Of a stretch of 64,000 bases of DNA, positions 48,244 through 56,599 are shown piece by piece. The notes under the pieces are model-generated. The model made no database searches. It saw only the letters and a program-made list of their open reading frames with translations, and was not told the DNA's origin. This stretch comes from Yinghuangia seranimata (GTDB taxonomy: Bacteria > Actinomycetota > Actinomycetes > Streptomycetales > Streptomycetaceae). Each line of letters starts with the position of its first letter. Position 1 is the stretch's first letter. The translations under genes were made by a program, and so were the position numbers. The DNA lies in contig NZ_JASAOI010000020.1 in NCBI RefSeq assembly GCF_029953285.1, positions 1 through 64,000 on the forward strand. Direction: 5' to 3'.

Positions 48244-48950
48244 TACGCATCGGGTTGGCCGATGACCAGGCGCTGGTCCGCACCGGGTTCCGCGCGCTGC
48301 TCGGCACCGAGGCCGACTTCGAGGTGGTCGGCGAGGCGTCGGACGGCGGCGCGGCCGTCGCTCTGGCCCGCGAACTGCGCCCCGACGTCCTGCTGATGGA
48401 CATACGTATGCCGGACGTCGACGGCCTCACCGCCACACGCCGCATCGTCGGCGACCCGGAACTCGCCGGCGTGCGCGTGGTCATCCTGACGACGTACGCC
48501 GAGGACGCCAACGTCTACGGGGCGTTGCGCGCGGGCGCGAGCGGCTTCCTGGTCAAGGACGCCGAGGCCGAGGAGCTGGTGCAGGCCATCCGCGTGGTCG
48601 CGCGCGGTGACGCGCTGCTGTCGCCGGGCATCACCCGTCAGGTGATCGGGATGTTCGCGCGCTCCGACGTGCGCATCGGCACCCCGGACGCGGGCGCCGG
48701 CGACGTACCGCTGGACGCCCTCACCGAGCGCGAGCGCGAGGTGCTGTGCGAGATCGCGGCCGGTCTCGCGAACGAGGAGATCGCGCTGCGCCTCGGGATG
48801 AGCCCGTTCACGGTCAAGACGCACATCAGCCGCATCCTCGCCAAACTCGGGCTCCGCGACCGCGCGCAACTGGTCGTCGCGGCCTACGAGTCGGGCCTGG
48901 TGCGTCCTGGCCGCGAGACCTCGGGGCCGCACGAGGGCGCGGAAGGGTAG
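48240..48950 (+). CDS. LuxR/NarL-type response regulator
   Basis: A 236-residue response regulator. The receiver domain has MIRIGLADDQALVRTGFRAL with acidic pocket DD, the phospho-acceptor Asp54 in DVLLMDIRMPDVDG, the Thr/Lys switch residues in VVILTTYAEDANVYGALRAG and FLVKDAEAEELVQAI. A C-terminal LuxR HTH follows (ALTEREREVLCEIAAGLANE, EIALRLGMSPFTVKTHISRI, LAKLGLRDRAQLVVAAYE). It overlaps the kinase gene by 4 bases. It acts as a transcription factor after phosphorylation by the partner kinase; targets are not identifiable, but genes downstream on the same strand are candidates. It resembles many Streptomyces pairs of unknown stimulus. Confidence 0.93.
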   Translation: MIRIGLADDQALVRTGFRALLGTEADFEVVGEASDGGAAVALARELRPDVLLMDIRMPDVDGLTATRRIVGDPELAGVRVVILTTYAEDANVYGALRAGASGFLVKDAEAEELVQAIRVVARGDALLSPGITRQVIGMFARSDVRIGTPDAGAGDVPLDALTEREREVLCEIAAGLANEEIALRLGMSPFTVKTHISRILAKLGLRDRAQLVVAAYESGLVRPGRETSGPHEGAEG

Positions 48951-49103
48951 TGCTGCCGGAGTAGTCCTGCCGCTGTACGCCGGGCCGGAGTACAGCGCGC
49001 GCCGCAGCGCGGGGACCGTCCGCGCGGGCGACGTACGCGCCCCCTCGCGCGACGAGGATCGAGGCACGCAGACGCGCTCCCGCAGCGAGAAAGGCCCGGC
49101 CCG

Positions 49104-49637
49104 ATGTCGCGCTTGGACGAGGTCCTCCCAGCCTGGCACTTCCGAGAGCACCACACCATCGAGATGGACGCCTACGCGGACACCGTGTTCCGCGCGGTCG
49201 AGGACGTGACGTGGCGGGAAGTCCCGGTGTTCCGCACGCTGATGGCGCTGCGGATGGGCCGCGACCCGCAGTCGGACCCGCGGGTGCTCGCTTCCATGCT
49301 GGCCGGCGGCTTCGCGGTCCTCGACCGGCTCGACAACGAACTGGTGGCCGGCACGCTCGCGAAGGCCGCCTTGCGCGGCCGCGTCCCGTTGCCCGCCGAC
49401 CTGGCCGCGGACGCCTTCACGAAGTTCGAGGAGCCCGGCCATCTGAAGATCGCGTTCAACTTCCTGCGGCGCGGTTCGACGGTGACCACCGAGACACGCG
49501 TGTGGGCGACGGACGAGCGCAGCCGCCGCGCCTTCCAGGCCTACTGGCTGCTGATCAGAGGCCCCAGCGGCTTGATCCGGCGGGTGTGGCTGCGCGCGAT
49601 ACGCGAGCGCGCCGAGAACGAACCGGTCTTCCTGTGA
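49104..49637 (+). CDS. Conserved actinomycete protein, possible START-like fold
   Basis: A 177-residue soluble protein. I recognise it as a conserved actinomycete type (MSRLDEVLPAWHFREHHTIE, then MDAYADTVFRAVEDVTWREV, PVFRTLMALRMGRDP), in which the first strand and E-M-D-A-x-A-D-x-V-F-R-A-V pattern resembles SRPBCC/START-like lipid- or ligand-binding domains. The end (STVTTETRVWATDERSRRAF, QAYWLLIRGPSGLIRRVWLR) has the long C-terminal helix of that fold. The assignment is inference. The ATG at 49104 has GAGAAAGG about 11 bases upstream. It lies 18 bp before the DUF3995 gene and probably forms an operon with it; the response regulator upstream may control both. Confidence 0.7.
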   Translation: MSRLDEVLPAWHFREHHTIEMDAYADTVFRAVEDVTWREVPVFRTLMALRMGRDPQSDPRVLASMLAGGFAVLDRLDNELVAGTLAKAALRGRVPLPADLAADAFTKFEEPGHLKIAFNFLRRGSTVTTETRVWATDERSRRAFQAYWLLIRGPSGLIRRVWLRAIRERAENEPVFL

Positions 49638-49654
49638 ACGGAGGGGGAGGAGCC

Positions 49655-50224
49655 ATGACTTCGGGCACGACGGAGCACGAGGCACGGGACACGCCACTGG
49701 ACACCACCACGGACGGACCCCGCAGCGGTCGACGGTCGCGGGGCGCCCGGCGACGGCGGGTCGCGGGCATCCCGTTGGCGGTCGGCCTGTCCGGCATCGG
49801 CGGGCTGCACCTGCTGTGGGCGACCGGGGCGACCTGGCCGTACGACGACAAGGACGCGTTCGCGCGGCACGTCACCGGCACCCAGTACCCGCCCGCACCG
49901 GCGAGCGCGGCCGTCGGCGTGGCGTTGGTGGCCGGGGCCTATCTCGCGTTGAGCACGGGCGGCTTCGCACGGCGGATCGGCCCCAAGCGGCTGCACGGCC
50001 TCGGCATCGCCGGATTGACCGCGGTACTGCTGGGCCGCGGCCTCCTGGGGCCGCTGACCCATCGCGGTGCCGCCTCCGAGTACGTCCGGCTCGACTGGCG
50101 CCTCTACTCGCCGCTGTGCCTGGTCCTCGGCACCCTCGCGCTCGCCGTCGCGACCGGATACGGGCTCGCCGGGCGCGGTCCGGCGGAGCCGTCGACCGAC
50201 GCCGATGTGCGGGACTCGTCGTGA
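49655..50224 (+). CDS. DUF3995 membrane protein
   Basis: A 189-residue protein with a disordered basic N-terminus (about residues 1-37) and four hydrophobic segments: IPLAVGLSGIGGLHLLWATG, AAVGVALVAGAYLALSTGGF, LGIAGLTAVLLGRGLLGPLT and LCLVLGTLALAVATGYGLAG. The pattern GLHLLWATGATWPYDDKDAF with later YVRLDWRLYSPLCLVLG is characteristic of DUF3995. Function unknown; the proteins are integral membrane. The ATG at 49655 has GGGGGAGGAG at ideal spacing; a GTG at 49634 overlaps the upstream stop and is an alternative. Probably co-transcribed with 49104-49637. Confidence 0.83.
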   Translation: MTSGTTEHEARDTPLDTTTDGPRSGRRSRGARRRRVAGIPLAVGLSGIGGLHLLWATGATWPYDDKDAFARHVTGTQYPPAPASAAVGVALVAGAYLALSTGGFARRIGPKRLHGLGIAGLTAVLLGRGLLGPLTHRGAASEYVRLDWRLYSPLCLVLGTLALAVATGYGLAGRGPAEPSTDADVRDSS

Positions 50225-50283
50225 TCTTGTGAAGGAACCGGGGCCGCGGGACCGCAGCCCCGGACGGGGGATTGGGTGGCGAC

Positions 50284-51051
50284 ATGACCTTGAACGACGG
50301 CGGGCCCGAGCAGGCCGCACCCATCTACAACCGCATCGGCGTCGGCTACGCGGGCGTACGCAGGCCGGACCCGCGCCTCGCGGCGCTGATCGCGTCCCAT
50401 CTGGCCGGCGCGGAGACGGTGCTCAACGTCGGCGCGGGGGCCGGGTCGTACGAGCCGGAGGGCGTCGAGGTGACCGCCCTCGACCCGTCCCAGGTGATGC
50501 TCGACCAGCACCCGGGCACCCGCAAGGTGCTCGGCAGGGCCGAGGAAATGCCGTTCGACGACGGGCGGTTCGATGCCGCGATGGGGGTGCTGACGGTGCA
50601 CCACTGGAGCGACGTGCAGCGCGGCCTGGCCGAGATGCGGCGCGTGTCGCGGCGCCAGGTCCTCTACACGTGGGACCCGGGCCACGACACGGAGCTGTGG
50701 ATCGTCAGCGAGTACTTCCCCCAGGTCCGCGAACTGGAGCAGTCCCGCGTCCCGAAGCTCGCCGACGTCGCCGCCGGGCTCGGCGCGCACACCGTCGTGC
50801 CGTTCCCTATCCCGCACGACTTCACCGACGGCTCGCAGTGCGCGTTCTGGAGGCGGCCGCACGCCTACCTCGACCCGGCGGTGCGGGCGGCCAGCTCGAC
50901 GTTCCACTTCCTCACCGAGGAGCAGATCGCCGACGGCGTGGCCCGGCTCAGCGCCGACCTGGACAGCGGCGCGTGGCACCGCCGCCACGCGGACCTCCTG
51001 GAGCGCGACGCGGTGGACTACGGCTTCCGGCTCCTGATCGCGGGGGACTGA
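50284..51051 (+). CDS. SAM-dependent methyltransferase (class I)
   Basis: A 255-residue methyltransferase of the UbiE/COQ5-like Methyltransf_11 class. The SAM-binding motif I is AETVLNVGAGAGSYEP (acidic-first strand, G-x-G-x-G), the acidic end of the second strand is VEVTALDPSQVMLD, and the motif before the third strand is AEEMPFDDGRFDAAMGVLTV with HHWSDVQRGLAEMRRVSR. The C-terminal domain (HDFTDGSQCAFWRRPHAYLD) is substrate-specific but unrecognised. The ATG at 50284 has GGGTGG upstream; a TTG at 50272 would add four residues. Target unknown. It is 59 bp downstream of the DUF3995 gene and may be in the same operon. Confidence 0.87.
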   Translation: MTLNDGGPEQAAPIYNRIGVGYAGVRRPDPRLAALIASHLAGAETVLNVGAGAGSYEPEGVEVTALDPSQVMLDQHPGTRKVLGRAEEMPFDDGRFDAAMGVLTVHHWSDVQRGLAEMRRVSRRQVLYTWDPGHDTELWIVSEYFPQVRELEQSRVPKLADVAAGLGAHTVVPFPIPHDFTDGSQCAFWRRPHAYLDPAVRAASSTFHFLTEEQIADGVARLSADLDSGAWHRRHADLLERDAVDYGFRLLIAGD

Positions 51052-51094
51052 CCTCGACTCACCTCGGCCGACCGCGGCTGACGTCGGTCGGCGC

Positions 51095-51532
51095 TCAGGC
51101 CGTGGCGTACACCTTCTCGACGAACTCGGCGATCTGCCGGTCGGTGACGTTCCGGGCGAGGTCGGCCTCGGTGATCATGCCGATGAGCCGGTTGCCCGTG
51201 GTGACGTCGATGACCGGCAGACGGCGGATCTGGTGCTGCTCCATCAGATCGAGCACCTCGGTCACCGGGGTGTCCGCGTCGCACCAGTACAGCCGCCCGC
51301 CGAGGTCGCCGGCGAGCACCGTCGCGGGGTCGCGGCCCTCGGCGCAGCAGTGCAGCACGATGTCGCGGTCGGTGATGACGCCCTTGAGCTTGTCGTCGGA
51401 ACCGCAGATGGGCAGACACCCGACGTCGAGGTCCCGCATCATGCGGGCTGCGTCCATCAGGGTCGAACTTTCGGCGACGCACTGGGCCCCCGCGTGCATG
51501 ACGTCGCGGGCCTTGAGATCGGTGGAGTCCAT
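51095..51532 (-). CDS. Paired-CBS-domain protein
   Basis: A 145-residue protein made of two CBS domains: KARDVMHAGAQCVAESSTLM with DKLKGVITDRDIVLHCCAEG, and YWCDADTPVTEVLDLMEQHQ with NRLIGMITEADLARNVTDRQ. CBS pairs bind adenosine nucleotides and sense energy or act as regulatory modules. It starts MDSTDLKARDVM at ATG 51532, with GGAAGGGGG at good spacing. It is convergent with the methyltransferase gene and stands next to tRNA-Arg. Stand-alone CBS pairs are often stress-induced in actinomycetes (the hypoxic-response proteins in mycobacteria); whether that holds here is unknown. Confidence 0.9.
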   Translation of the reverse strand: MDSTDLKARDVMHAGAQCVAESSTLMDAARMMRDLDVGCLPICGSDDKLKGVITDRDIVLHCCAEGRDPATVLAGDLGGRLYWCDADTPVTEVLDLMEQHQIRRLPVIDVTTGNRLIGMITEADLARNVTDRQIAEFVEKVYATA

Positions 51533-51751
51533 GACGGGCCCCCTTCCGGCTTGCGTGGGTGGGGCTGACGCTTCGATCCCATCACCGGGCGCGGCCCGTC
51601 GCCACTCGGCGGCGGTGGCCGGTTCGGACGGGCGCGCGGCGCGTCGGGTGTGCCGGAAATCACGCATGCGGGTGAGCGCTTGGCAAAGAATCCGCGATCC
51701 GCGGGAACTCGGCAACCACGCGGCACGTCAAGCGTGTCACCAAGACGAGTG

Positions 51752-51824
51752 TGCCCCCGGCAGGAATCGAACCTGCGACAAAGCGCTTAGAAGGCGCCTG
51801 CTCTGTCCGCTGAGCTACGGGGGC
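51752..51824 (-). tRNA. tRNA-Arg (TCT)
   Basis: The minus strand forms a full cloverleaf: acceptor stem GCCCCCG (51824-51818) with CGGGGGC (51759-51753), D arm TAGCTCAGCGGACAGAGC, anticodon loop CTTCTAA giving anticodon TCT, T arm GCAGGTTCGATTCCTGC. It reads the rare AGA codon (and perhaps AGG). The CCA end is not encoded. It is a single-copy-type tRNA standing alone, the kind of site that integrative elements often use, but no integrase is present in the window. Confidence 0.97.
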
Positions 51825-51914
51825 TGGGCGTGAGGATCATGCACGGGATCCGGTCGCGGCACAACACAATAGAGCCGCTTCGCGGTGGTACTGCCCGTGC
51901 CGTCACGACCGTTA

Positions 51915-51952
51915 CCTGATCAGACGCAGTTGGCGGCCAGAATGTGATCAGG
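51915..51952. promoter_or_regulatory. Inverted repeat CCTGATCA-N22-TGATCAGG
   Basis: CCTGATCA (51915-51922) and TGATCAGG (51945-51952) are perfect reverse complements separated by 22 bases; each half also contains the palindrome TGATCA. It lies about 150 bp upstream of the Gfo/Idh/MocA gene in an otherwise gene-free 276-bp gap. It is a candidate operator; the regulator is unknown. Confidence 0.45.
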
Positions 51953-52100
51953 CGGGGTGCTTGGCCATGGGAAATTCATGGCAAAGCGGACACGGCTCGT
52001 CGCGGCGGCCGCCGGGGTGCGCTCCGGCGCCCGTGCGCGGCTGGGCGGGTCCGTGCGGCGCCCCCGGTTTACGGCCATCGACCTGCGAGGACGTACGAAC

Positions 52101-53165
52101 ATGAACGAGGCCCGCCCGGTGCGTGCGGCACTGATCGGCTACGGGCTCGGCGGCGCCGCCTTCCACGCGCCGTTTCTGGCCACCCTGCCCGAGTACCGAC
52201 TGGCCGCCGTGGTCACCGGCAACCCCGAGCGGGCCGCGGCGGCGGGCGGCCGCTACCCCGGCGCGGAGGTGCTTCCCAAGGCCGACGAGGTGTTCGCCCG
52301 GGCCGACGAGTTCGACCTCGCGGTGGTGACGGCGCCCAACCGCTTCCATGCCCCGCTGGCCCGGCAGGCGCTGGAGGCCGGCCTGCACGTCGTCGTCGAC
52401 AAGCCGTTCGCCGGCACTCCGGAGCAGGGGCGTGCGCTCGCGGCCTTGGCCGCCGACCGGGGGCGCGTGCTGTGCGTGTTCCAGAACCGGCGCTACGACG
52501 GGGACTTCCGTACCGTCCGGGCGCTGATCGACGAGGGTCGGCTCGGCGACGTGCTGCGTTTCGAGTCGCGTTTCGAGCGGTGGCGGCCCGAGCCGGCCTT
52601 GGGCGGGTGGAAAGAGGACGCGGAGCCCGCCGCGCTCGGCGGCATCCTGTACGACCTGGGCAGCCACCTGATCGACCAGGCCGTGGCGTTGTTCGGCCGA
52701 CCGGTGCGGGTCTACGCGGAACTCGACCGCAGTCGGGTGGGTGTGGCGGTGGACGACGACAGCTTCGTCGCGCTGGAGCACGCCGGCGGGGAGCGCTCGC
52801 ATCTGTGGATGAGCGCGACCGCGGCGGATCTCGGGCCTCGGATGCGGGTGCTTGGGACGAAGGCCGCCTATGTGAAGTACGGGCTCGACGTCCAGGAGGC
52901 GGCCTTGCGGGCGGGGGCGACGCCTGGCGGGCCCGGGTGGGGGAGCGAGGAGCCTTCGGCGTGGGGGCGGCTCGGGGTGCCGGGGGATTCGACGGCTGTC
53001 GAGACGCTGCCGGGGGCGTACCAGGACTTCTACCGGGAGCTGGCCGTGGCGCTCGTGGATCATGCGGCGCCGCCGGTGCCGCTGGCCGAGTCGGTGGCGG
53101 TGCTGGAGGTCATTGCGGCGGCGCGGCGGTCGGCGGCGGACGGGGCTGTGGTCCCGTTGTCGTGA
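52101..53165 (+). CDS. Gfo/Idh/MocA-family oxidoreductase
   Basis: A 354-residue NAD(P)-dependent oxidoreductase. The N-terminal nucleotide domain is VRAALIGYGLGGAAFHAPFL with G-x-G-x2-A and the family motifs ADEFDLAVVTAPNRFHAPLA and HVVVDKPFAGTPEQGRALA (E/D-K-P). The C-terminal beta-sheet domain follows (GDVLRFESRFERWRPEPALG, ILYDLGSHLIDQAVALFGRP). Typical substrates are sugars, inositols or bile-pigment-like rings; none is identifiable here. ATG 52101 has GAGG 12 bases upstream; the open frame runs back to 51957 but that part is not protein-like. It is a single gene. The C-terminal third uses more G-ending codons than the rest of the region. Confidence 0.88.
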   Translation: MNEARPVRAALIGYGLGGAAFHAPFLATLPEYRLAAVVTGNPERAAAAGGRYPGAEVLPKADEVFARADEFDLAVVTAPNRFHAPLARQALEAGLHVVVDKPFAGTPEQGRALAALAADRGRVLCVFQNRRYDGDFRTVRALIDEGRLGDVLRFESRFERWRPEPALGGWKEDAEPAALGGILYDLGSHLIDQAVALFGRPVRVYAELDRSRVGVAVDDDSFVALEHAGGERSHLWMSATAADLGPRMRVLGTKAAYVKYGLDVQEAALRAGATPGGPGWGSEEPSAWGRLGVPGDSTAVETLPGAYQDFYRELAVALVDHAAPPVPLAESVAVLEVIAAARRSAADGAVVPLS

Positions 53166-53179
53166 GGTGGCGGCCATTA

Positions 53180-53194
53180 GTCAGTTCAACTGAC
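53180..53194. promoter_or_regulatory. 15-bp palindrome GTCAGTT-C-AACTGAC
   Basis: Perfect palindrome with a single central base, in the short gap between the Gfo/Idh/MocA gene and the dynamin-like operon. It is too short-looped for a terminator and therefore more likely a protein-binding site controlling the downstream GTPase genes. Confidence 0.45.
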
Positions 53195-53261
53195 GGGCCG
53201 TCACCGAAACGGCTGGGTGATATTCCCGGAGAATCGGGGATTGTCCAGGCGTGGTGATGAC

Positions 53262-54905
53262 GTGGTGAGCCCCGAGGGCGCCGAACTGCCTCAGGCGGTT
53301 GCGCGGCTGCGGGACGCCGCTGCTGCGGCGCGGCTCCCGCTCGAGCTTCCCGGGGTCGACGAGGCGCGTCGTGCGCGTCGCGAACTCGTCGCCCAGCTCG
53401 ACGACTACGTCCTGCCCCGGCTCCGGCACCCCCAGGCGCCGCTGCTCGCCGCCGTCGGGGGTTCCACCGGTGCCGGGCGCTCCACGCTCGTCAACTCCCT
53501 GGTCGGGCGCGAGGTCAGCCCGGCCGGGGTGCTCCGGCCCACGACCCGCGTGCCGGTGCTGGTGTGCCGGGCCCACGACCGGCCCTGGTTCTCGGGGACG
53601 CGCGTGCTGCCCGGGCTGCGCCGGGTCGCGCCCGGGCCGCGCGCGGCGGACGCGGGGCCGGCGCTCGTGCTGCAGGTGGACGACCGGGTCCCGGCGGGGC
53701 TCGCCGTCCTCGACGTCCCGGACATCGACTCGATCGACGACGCCAACCGCGAGCTCGCGGTGCGGCTGCTGGGCGCCGCCGACGTCTGGCTGTTCGTGAC
53801 CACGGCCGCCCGGTACGCCGACGCCGTGCCGTGGCACCTGCTGCGCGTCGCGCGCGAACGCACTGCGGAGCTCGCCGTGGTGCTCGCCCGCGTCCCGGAG
53901 ACGGACCTCGACGAGGTGCGCGCCGATTTCCAGGCGCTGCTGGCCGGGGCGGGCCTCGGCGCCGTCCCTGTCTTCACGCTTCCGGAGACGACGCTGAACC
54001 GAGGGCTGCTCAGCCGCGCCCAGGTGGCACCGGTGCGGAACTGGCTCTACGGGCGGGCGACGGATCCCGATGCCCGGGCCACCGCCGCCCGCCGGACGCT
54101 CGGCGGCGCGCTCGACAGCCTTCCGGCCCGCTCCGCGGTGGTCGGACGCGCGGCCGAGGGGCAGCACGAGGCCGCGAGCAAGCTCGCCGCATGCGTCCGA
54201 CGCTCCTACGCCGCCGCCTCACGGCATCTCGACGCGGCTCTCGGGAACGGCGAACTGCTCGCCGGGGAAACCCTCGCGCGGTGCAGGGCCTGGGCGGACG
54301 CGGGTCGCCCGGAGGCCGGGGCCGTCGATGTCGCGCATGCGGTCGCCGGCGCCGCGGAGGACCTCGTCCGCGACATCGCCGAACGGGCCGCGGGCCTCAC
54401 CGAGTCCTGTTGGCGCGCCCGCCTCGGCGGCGCGGAACTGATCCTTGCGACCCGGGCGGGTGTCGTAGCACGCGGTGCGGACGGCACCGTGCGCGATCCC
54501 GGCGTCCCGGTCGAGGACCTGGCCGCCGAGGCCGCCGCGGGATGGCTCGAGCAGTGCCGTGCGGCCGCCTCTGAGGACGCGTCAGGCGTCGCGTCGCTGC
54601 TGGTTGCCGCAGTGACCGCCGACGCCTTCGAGACCGGGGCACCCTCCGACGTATGGGCAGGTACGTCGGCGGGTGCTCCAGCGGGAGCCGGGTCGGGCCG
54701 CGACGACGGCGACGCACTCGCGTCGCCTGACGGCGCCGTGCCGGTGGCCGACACCCCCCGCGACGCCCTGGCCGATCTGCGGCTCCGGGCCGCGACCGTC
54801 CTCGACGCCGGTCGCGACCGGCGGCTGCGGGCGGTGGCGGCGCTGCGCACCGGGCCGGGGGAAGGGCTCGGCGAGGCGGTGGACGCGATCAGGCGGGCAG
54901 GGTGA
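53262..54905 (+). CDS. dynA: Dynamin-like GTPase, first of pair (DynA-like)
   Basis: A 547-residue bacterial dynamin-like protein. The G domain has P-loop AAVGGSTGAGRSTLVNSLVG (about residues 63-82), switch threonines in VLRPTTRVPVLV, the DxxG-like LAVLDVPDIDSIDDANREL, and a helical remainder. The pair organisation (two GTPases overlapping by GTGA, followed by an SSB paralogue) resembles, as I recall it, the dynA-dynB locus described in Streptomyces venezuelae, where the two proteins stabilise FtsZ rings in sporulation septa. The assignment of A versus B rests on order and on the second protein having membrane segments. The GTG at 53262 (VVSPEGAELP) is chosen; the frame extends to GTG 53217. 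Ribosome-binding site weak. Upstream lies a 15-bp palindrome. Confidence 0.72.
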   Translation: MVSPEGAELPQAVARLRDAAAAARLPLELPGVDEARRARRELVAQLDDYVLPRLRHPQAPLLAAVGGSTGAGRSTLVNSLVGREVSPAGVLRPTTRVPVLVCRAHDRPWFSGTRVLPGLRRVAPGPRAADAGPALVLQVDDRVPAGLAVLDVPDIDSIDDANRELAVRLLGAADVWLFVTTAARYADAVPWHLLRVARERTAELAVVLARVPETDLDEVRADFQALLAGAGLGAVPVFTLPETTLNRGLLSRAQVAPVRNWLYGRATDPDARATAARRTLGGALDSLPARSAVVGRAAEGQHEAASKLAACVRRSYAAASRHLDAALGNGELLAGETLARCRAWADAGRPEAGAVDVAHAVAGAAEDLVRDIAERAAGLTESCWRARLGGAELILATRAGVVARGADGTVRDPGVPVEDLAAEAAAGWLEQCRAAASEDASGVASLLVAAVTADAFETGAPSDVWAGTSAGAPAGAGSGRDDGDALASPDGAVPVADTPRDALADLRLRAATVLDAGRDRRLRAVAALRTGPGEGLGEAVDAIRRAG

Positions 54906-56443
54906 GTGCTGTGGCCGCCGAGCGGTTCGTCCATTCCTTCTCCGCGCCCGAATACGGAACCGGGGAGGAGCCCTCGCGGTTGCTCGCCCGGCTGTCCGCG
55001 CTCGACCGCATGGTGGACGCCTCCGAGGGCCGTCTGCCTGCCGAACAGCTGCTGCCTGCAAGGGCGTTGCTCGATCGGGCCGACGTTCGGCTGCGTACCG
55101 CGCCGACCCATGCCGTGGTCGCGCTCGCCGGCGCCACGGGGTCCGGCAAGTCCTCGCTGTTCAACGCCCTCGTCGGCCTCGACCTGTCGAAGACCGGTGC
55201 GCGGCGGCCCACCACCGTCACCGCGCTCGCCTGCGCCTGGGACCCCGACGGGGCCCGGCCGCTGATGGACCTGCTCGGGCTGCCGCCGACCCGCCAGATC
55301 CCCCGGCACGGGGTGCTCGACGCGCCGGGGCCGCTGCGCGACCCGGTGCTGTCCCGGCTGGTCCTCGTCGACCTGCCGGACCACGATTCCGTCGAGACCG
55401 GGCACCGCGAGGAGGCCGACCGGTTCGTCGCGGCCGCCGACCACCTGATCTGGGTGCTCGACCCGCAGAAGTACGCAGACGCGCTCGTGCACACCCGGTA
55501 CCTGCGGCCGCTCGCCCGGCACGCCGACGTCATGACCGTCGTGCTCAACCAGATCGACCGGCTGCCGGCCGGCGGCGCCGACGCGTGCCTTGCGGACCTG
55601 CGGCGGCTGCTCGCCGAGGAAGGGCTCGCCGACGTCCGCCTCGTCGCGACGTCGGCGGTGACCGGCGAGGGGGTCCGCGAGCTGCGCGACATCGTGACGG
55701 GGGTCGCGGCGGGGCGCCGTGCGGCGATGCTGCGGCTGTCCGCCGACCTGGACCAGGTCACCGAGGGACTGGACCCGCTGTTCACCGGCGTCGTGCCGGG
55801 CGCGGAGGCGGTCTCGGTCCGGGTGCGGGGCGACCTGCTGGACAGCCTCGGGGCGGCGGCGGGGGTGACGGCGGTGGCGCGCGGTACGGCCGCCGCGGTG
55901 CCCGTCCGGCCGTACCAGGTGGACCTCGTCGTACGGCAGGCCGCGGCCGACCTGACCAGCGGGCTGCCGGAGCCGTGGGCCGCCGGGGTACGGCGCGCGA
56001 TGGGGCACGGGGCGCGGCGCGTCCCGGCCGCCCTGGAGACCGAGTTCGCGGGGATGCCGCGGGGGAGGACGGGGCCTCCCGCGCGGGTGCGTGCGGCCGT
56101 GGTCGCGCGCTGGGTCGGCGTGCTGCTCGCCGTGCTCGGCATCGTCGGCGTCGGCCTCGCGACCGCGTCGGTCGAACCGGTCGGACGCTGGCACGGCTGG
56201 TACTCGGCCCTGCTGCCGCTGGTGCTGGGCGTGGTGCTGGCGGTGACGGCGACGTACGCGGGGCGCGTGTGGCACGCCGAGGCCGTACGCGAGCGGCGCG
56301 CGGCACGGGAGGCGGCCCTGCTGGCCCGGGTGGCCGAGGTCGTCGACGAGCACCTGGTCGAGCCGGCGACGAGTGAACTGGACCGCTACCGCGAGGCGCA
56401 TGCGCTTTTCGTCGCCGCGCGGGATCCGGTGCACGTCCACTGA
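54902..56443 (+). CDS. dynB: Dynamin-like GTPase, second of pair, membrane-anchored (DynB-like)
   Basis: A 513-residue GTPase. The G domain has P-loop VALAGATGSGKSSLFNALVG, G3 VLVDLPDHDSVETGHREEAD, and G4 VVLNQIDRLPAG, with helical extensions before and after. Two transmembrane segments sit near residues 400-450 (VARWVGVLLAVLGIVGVGLA and WYSALLPLVLGVVLAVTATY), followed by an amphipathic basic helix. This architecture is that of membrane-inserted bacterial dynamin-like proteins; the pair with the previous gene resembles DynA/DynB of sporulating Streptomyces. Start GTG 54902 overlaps the previous stop (GTGA), so the two are made together. An alternative view is a YfjP/Era-like GTPase of unknown role, but the gene order favours the division role. 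Confidence 0.75.
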   Translation: MSAVAAERFVHSFSAPEYGTGEEPSRLLARLSALDRMVDASEGRLPAEQLLPARALLDRADVRLRTAPTHAVVALAGATGSGKSSLFNALVGLDLSKTGARRPTTVTALACAWDPDGARPLMDLLGLPPTRQIPRHGVLDAPGPLRDPVLSRLVLVDLPDHDSVETGHREEADRFVAAADHLIWVLDPQKYADALVHTRYLRPLARHADVMTVVLNQIDRLPAGGADACLADLRRLLAEEGLADVRLVATSAVTGEGVRELRDIVTGVAAGRRAAMLRLSADLDQVTEGLDPLFTGVVPGAEAVSVRVRGDLLDSLGAAAGVTAVARGTAAAVPVRPYQVDLVVRQAAADLTSGLPEPWAAGVRRAMGHGARRVPAALETEFAGMPRGRTGPPARVRAAVVARWVGVLLAVLGIVGVGLATASVEPVGRWHGWYSALLPLVLGVVLAVTATYAGRVWHAEAVRERRAAREAALLARVAEVVDEHLVEPATSELDRYREAHALFVAARDPVHVH

Positions 56444-56444
56444 G

Positions 56445-56482
56445 TCGTCCACAGGCGGATCGGTCGCTGTGAGTTGTCCACA
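56445..56482. promoter_or_regulatory. Two DnaA-box-like sites upstream of ssb
   Basis: TCGTCCACA at 56445-56453 and TTGTCCACA at 56474-56482 lie 29 bp apart (start to start) in the 156-bp gap between the dynamin pair and the ssb gene. TTGTCCACA is the consensus Streptomyces DnaA box; the first is a one-base variant. Both have the same orientation. They may allow DnaA to control ssb transcription. Confidence 0.55.
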
Positions 56483-56599
56483 GATTGCGCCGCGTCGGAT
56501 CCGATGTCCGATTCGTCCCTCAGTCGTGCCGGATCGTTGAGGCACGAGATCGCACGGACCGCACGAGGCGGGCGGGTCCGACGGCGGGGGAGGCCCGGC

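Noticed and set aside
51752-51824. tRNA-Arg as an integration site of a mobile element
   Set aside because: No integrase, excisionase or direct repeat of the tRNA 3' end was found in the flanking sequence.
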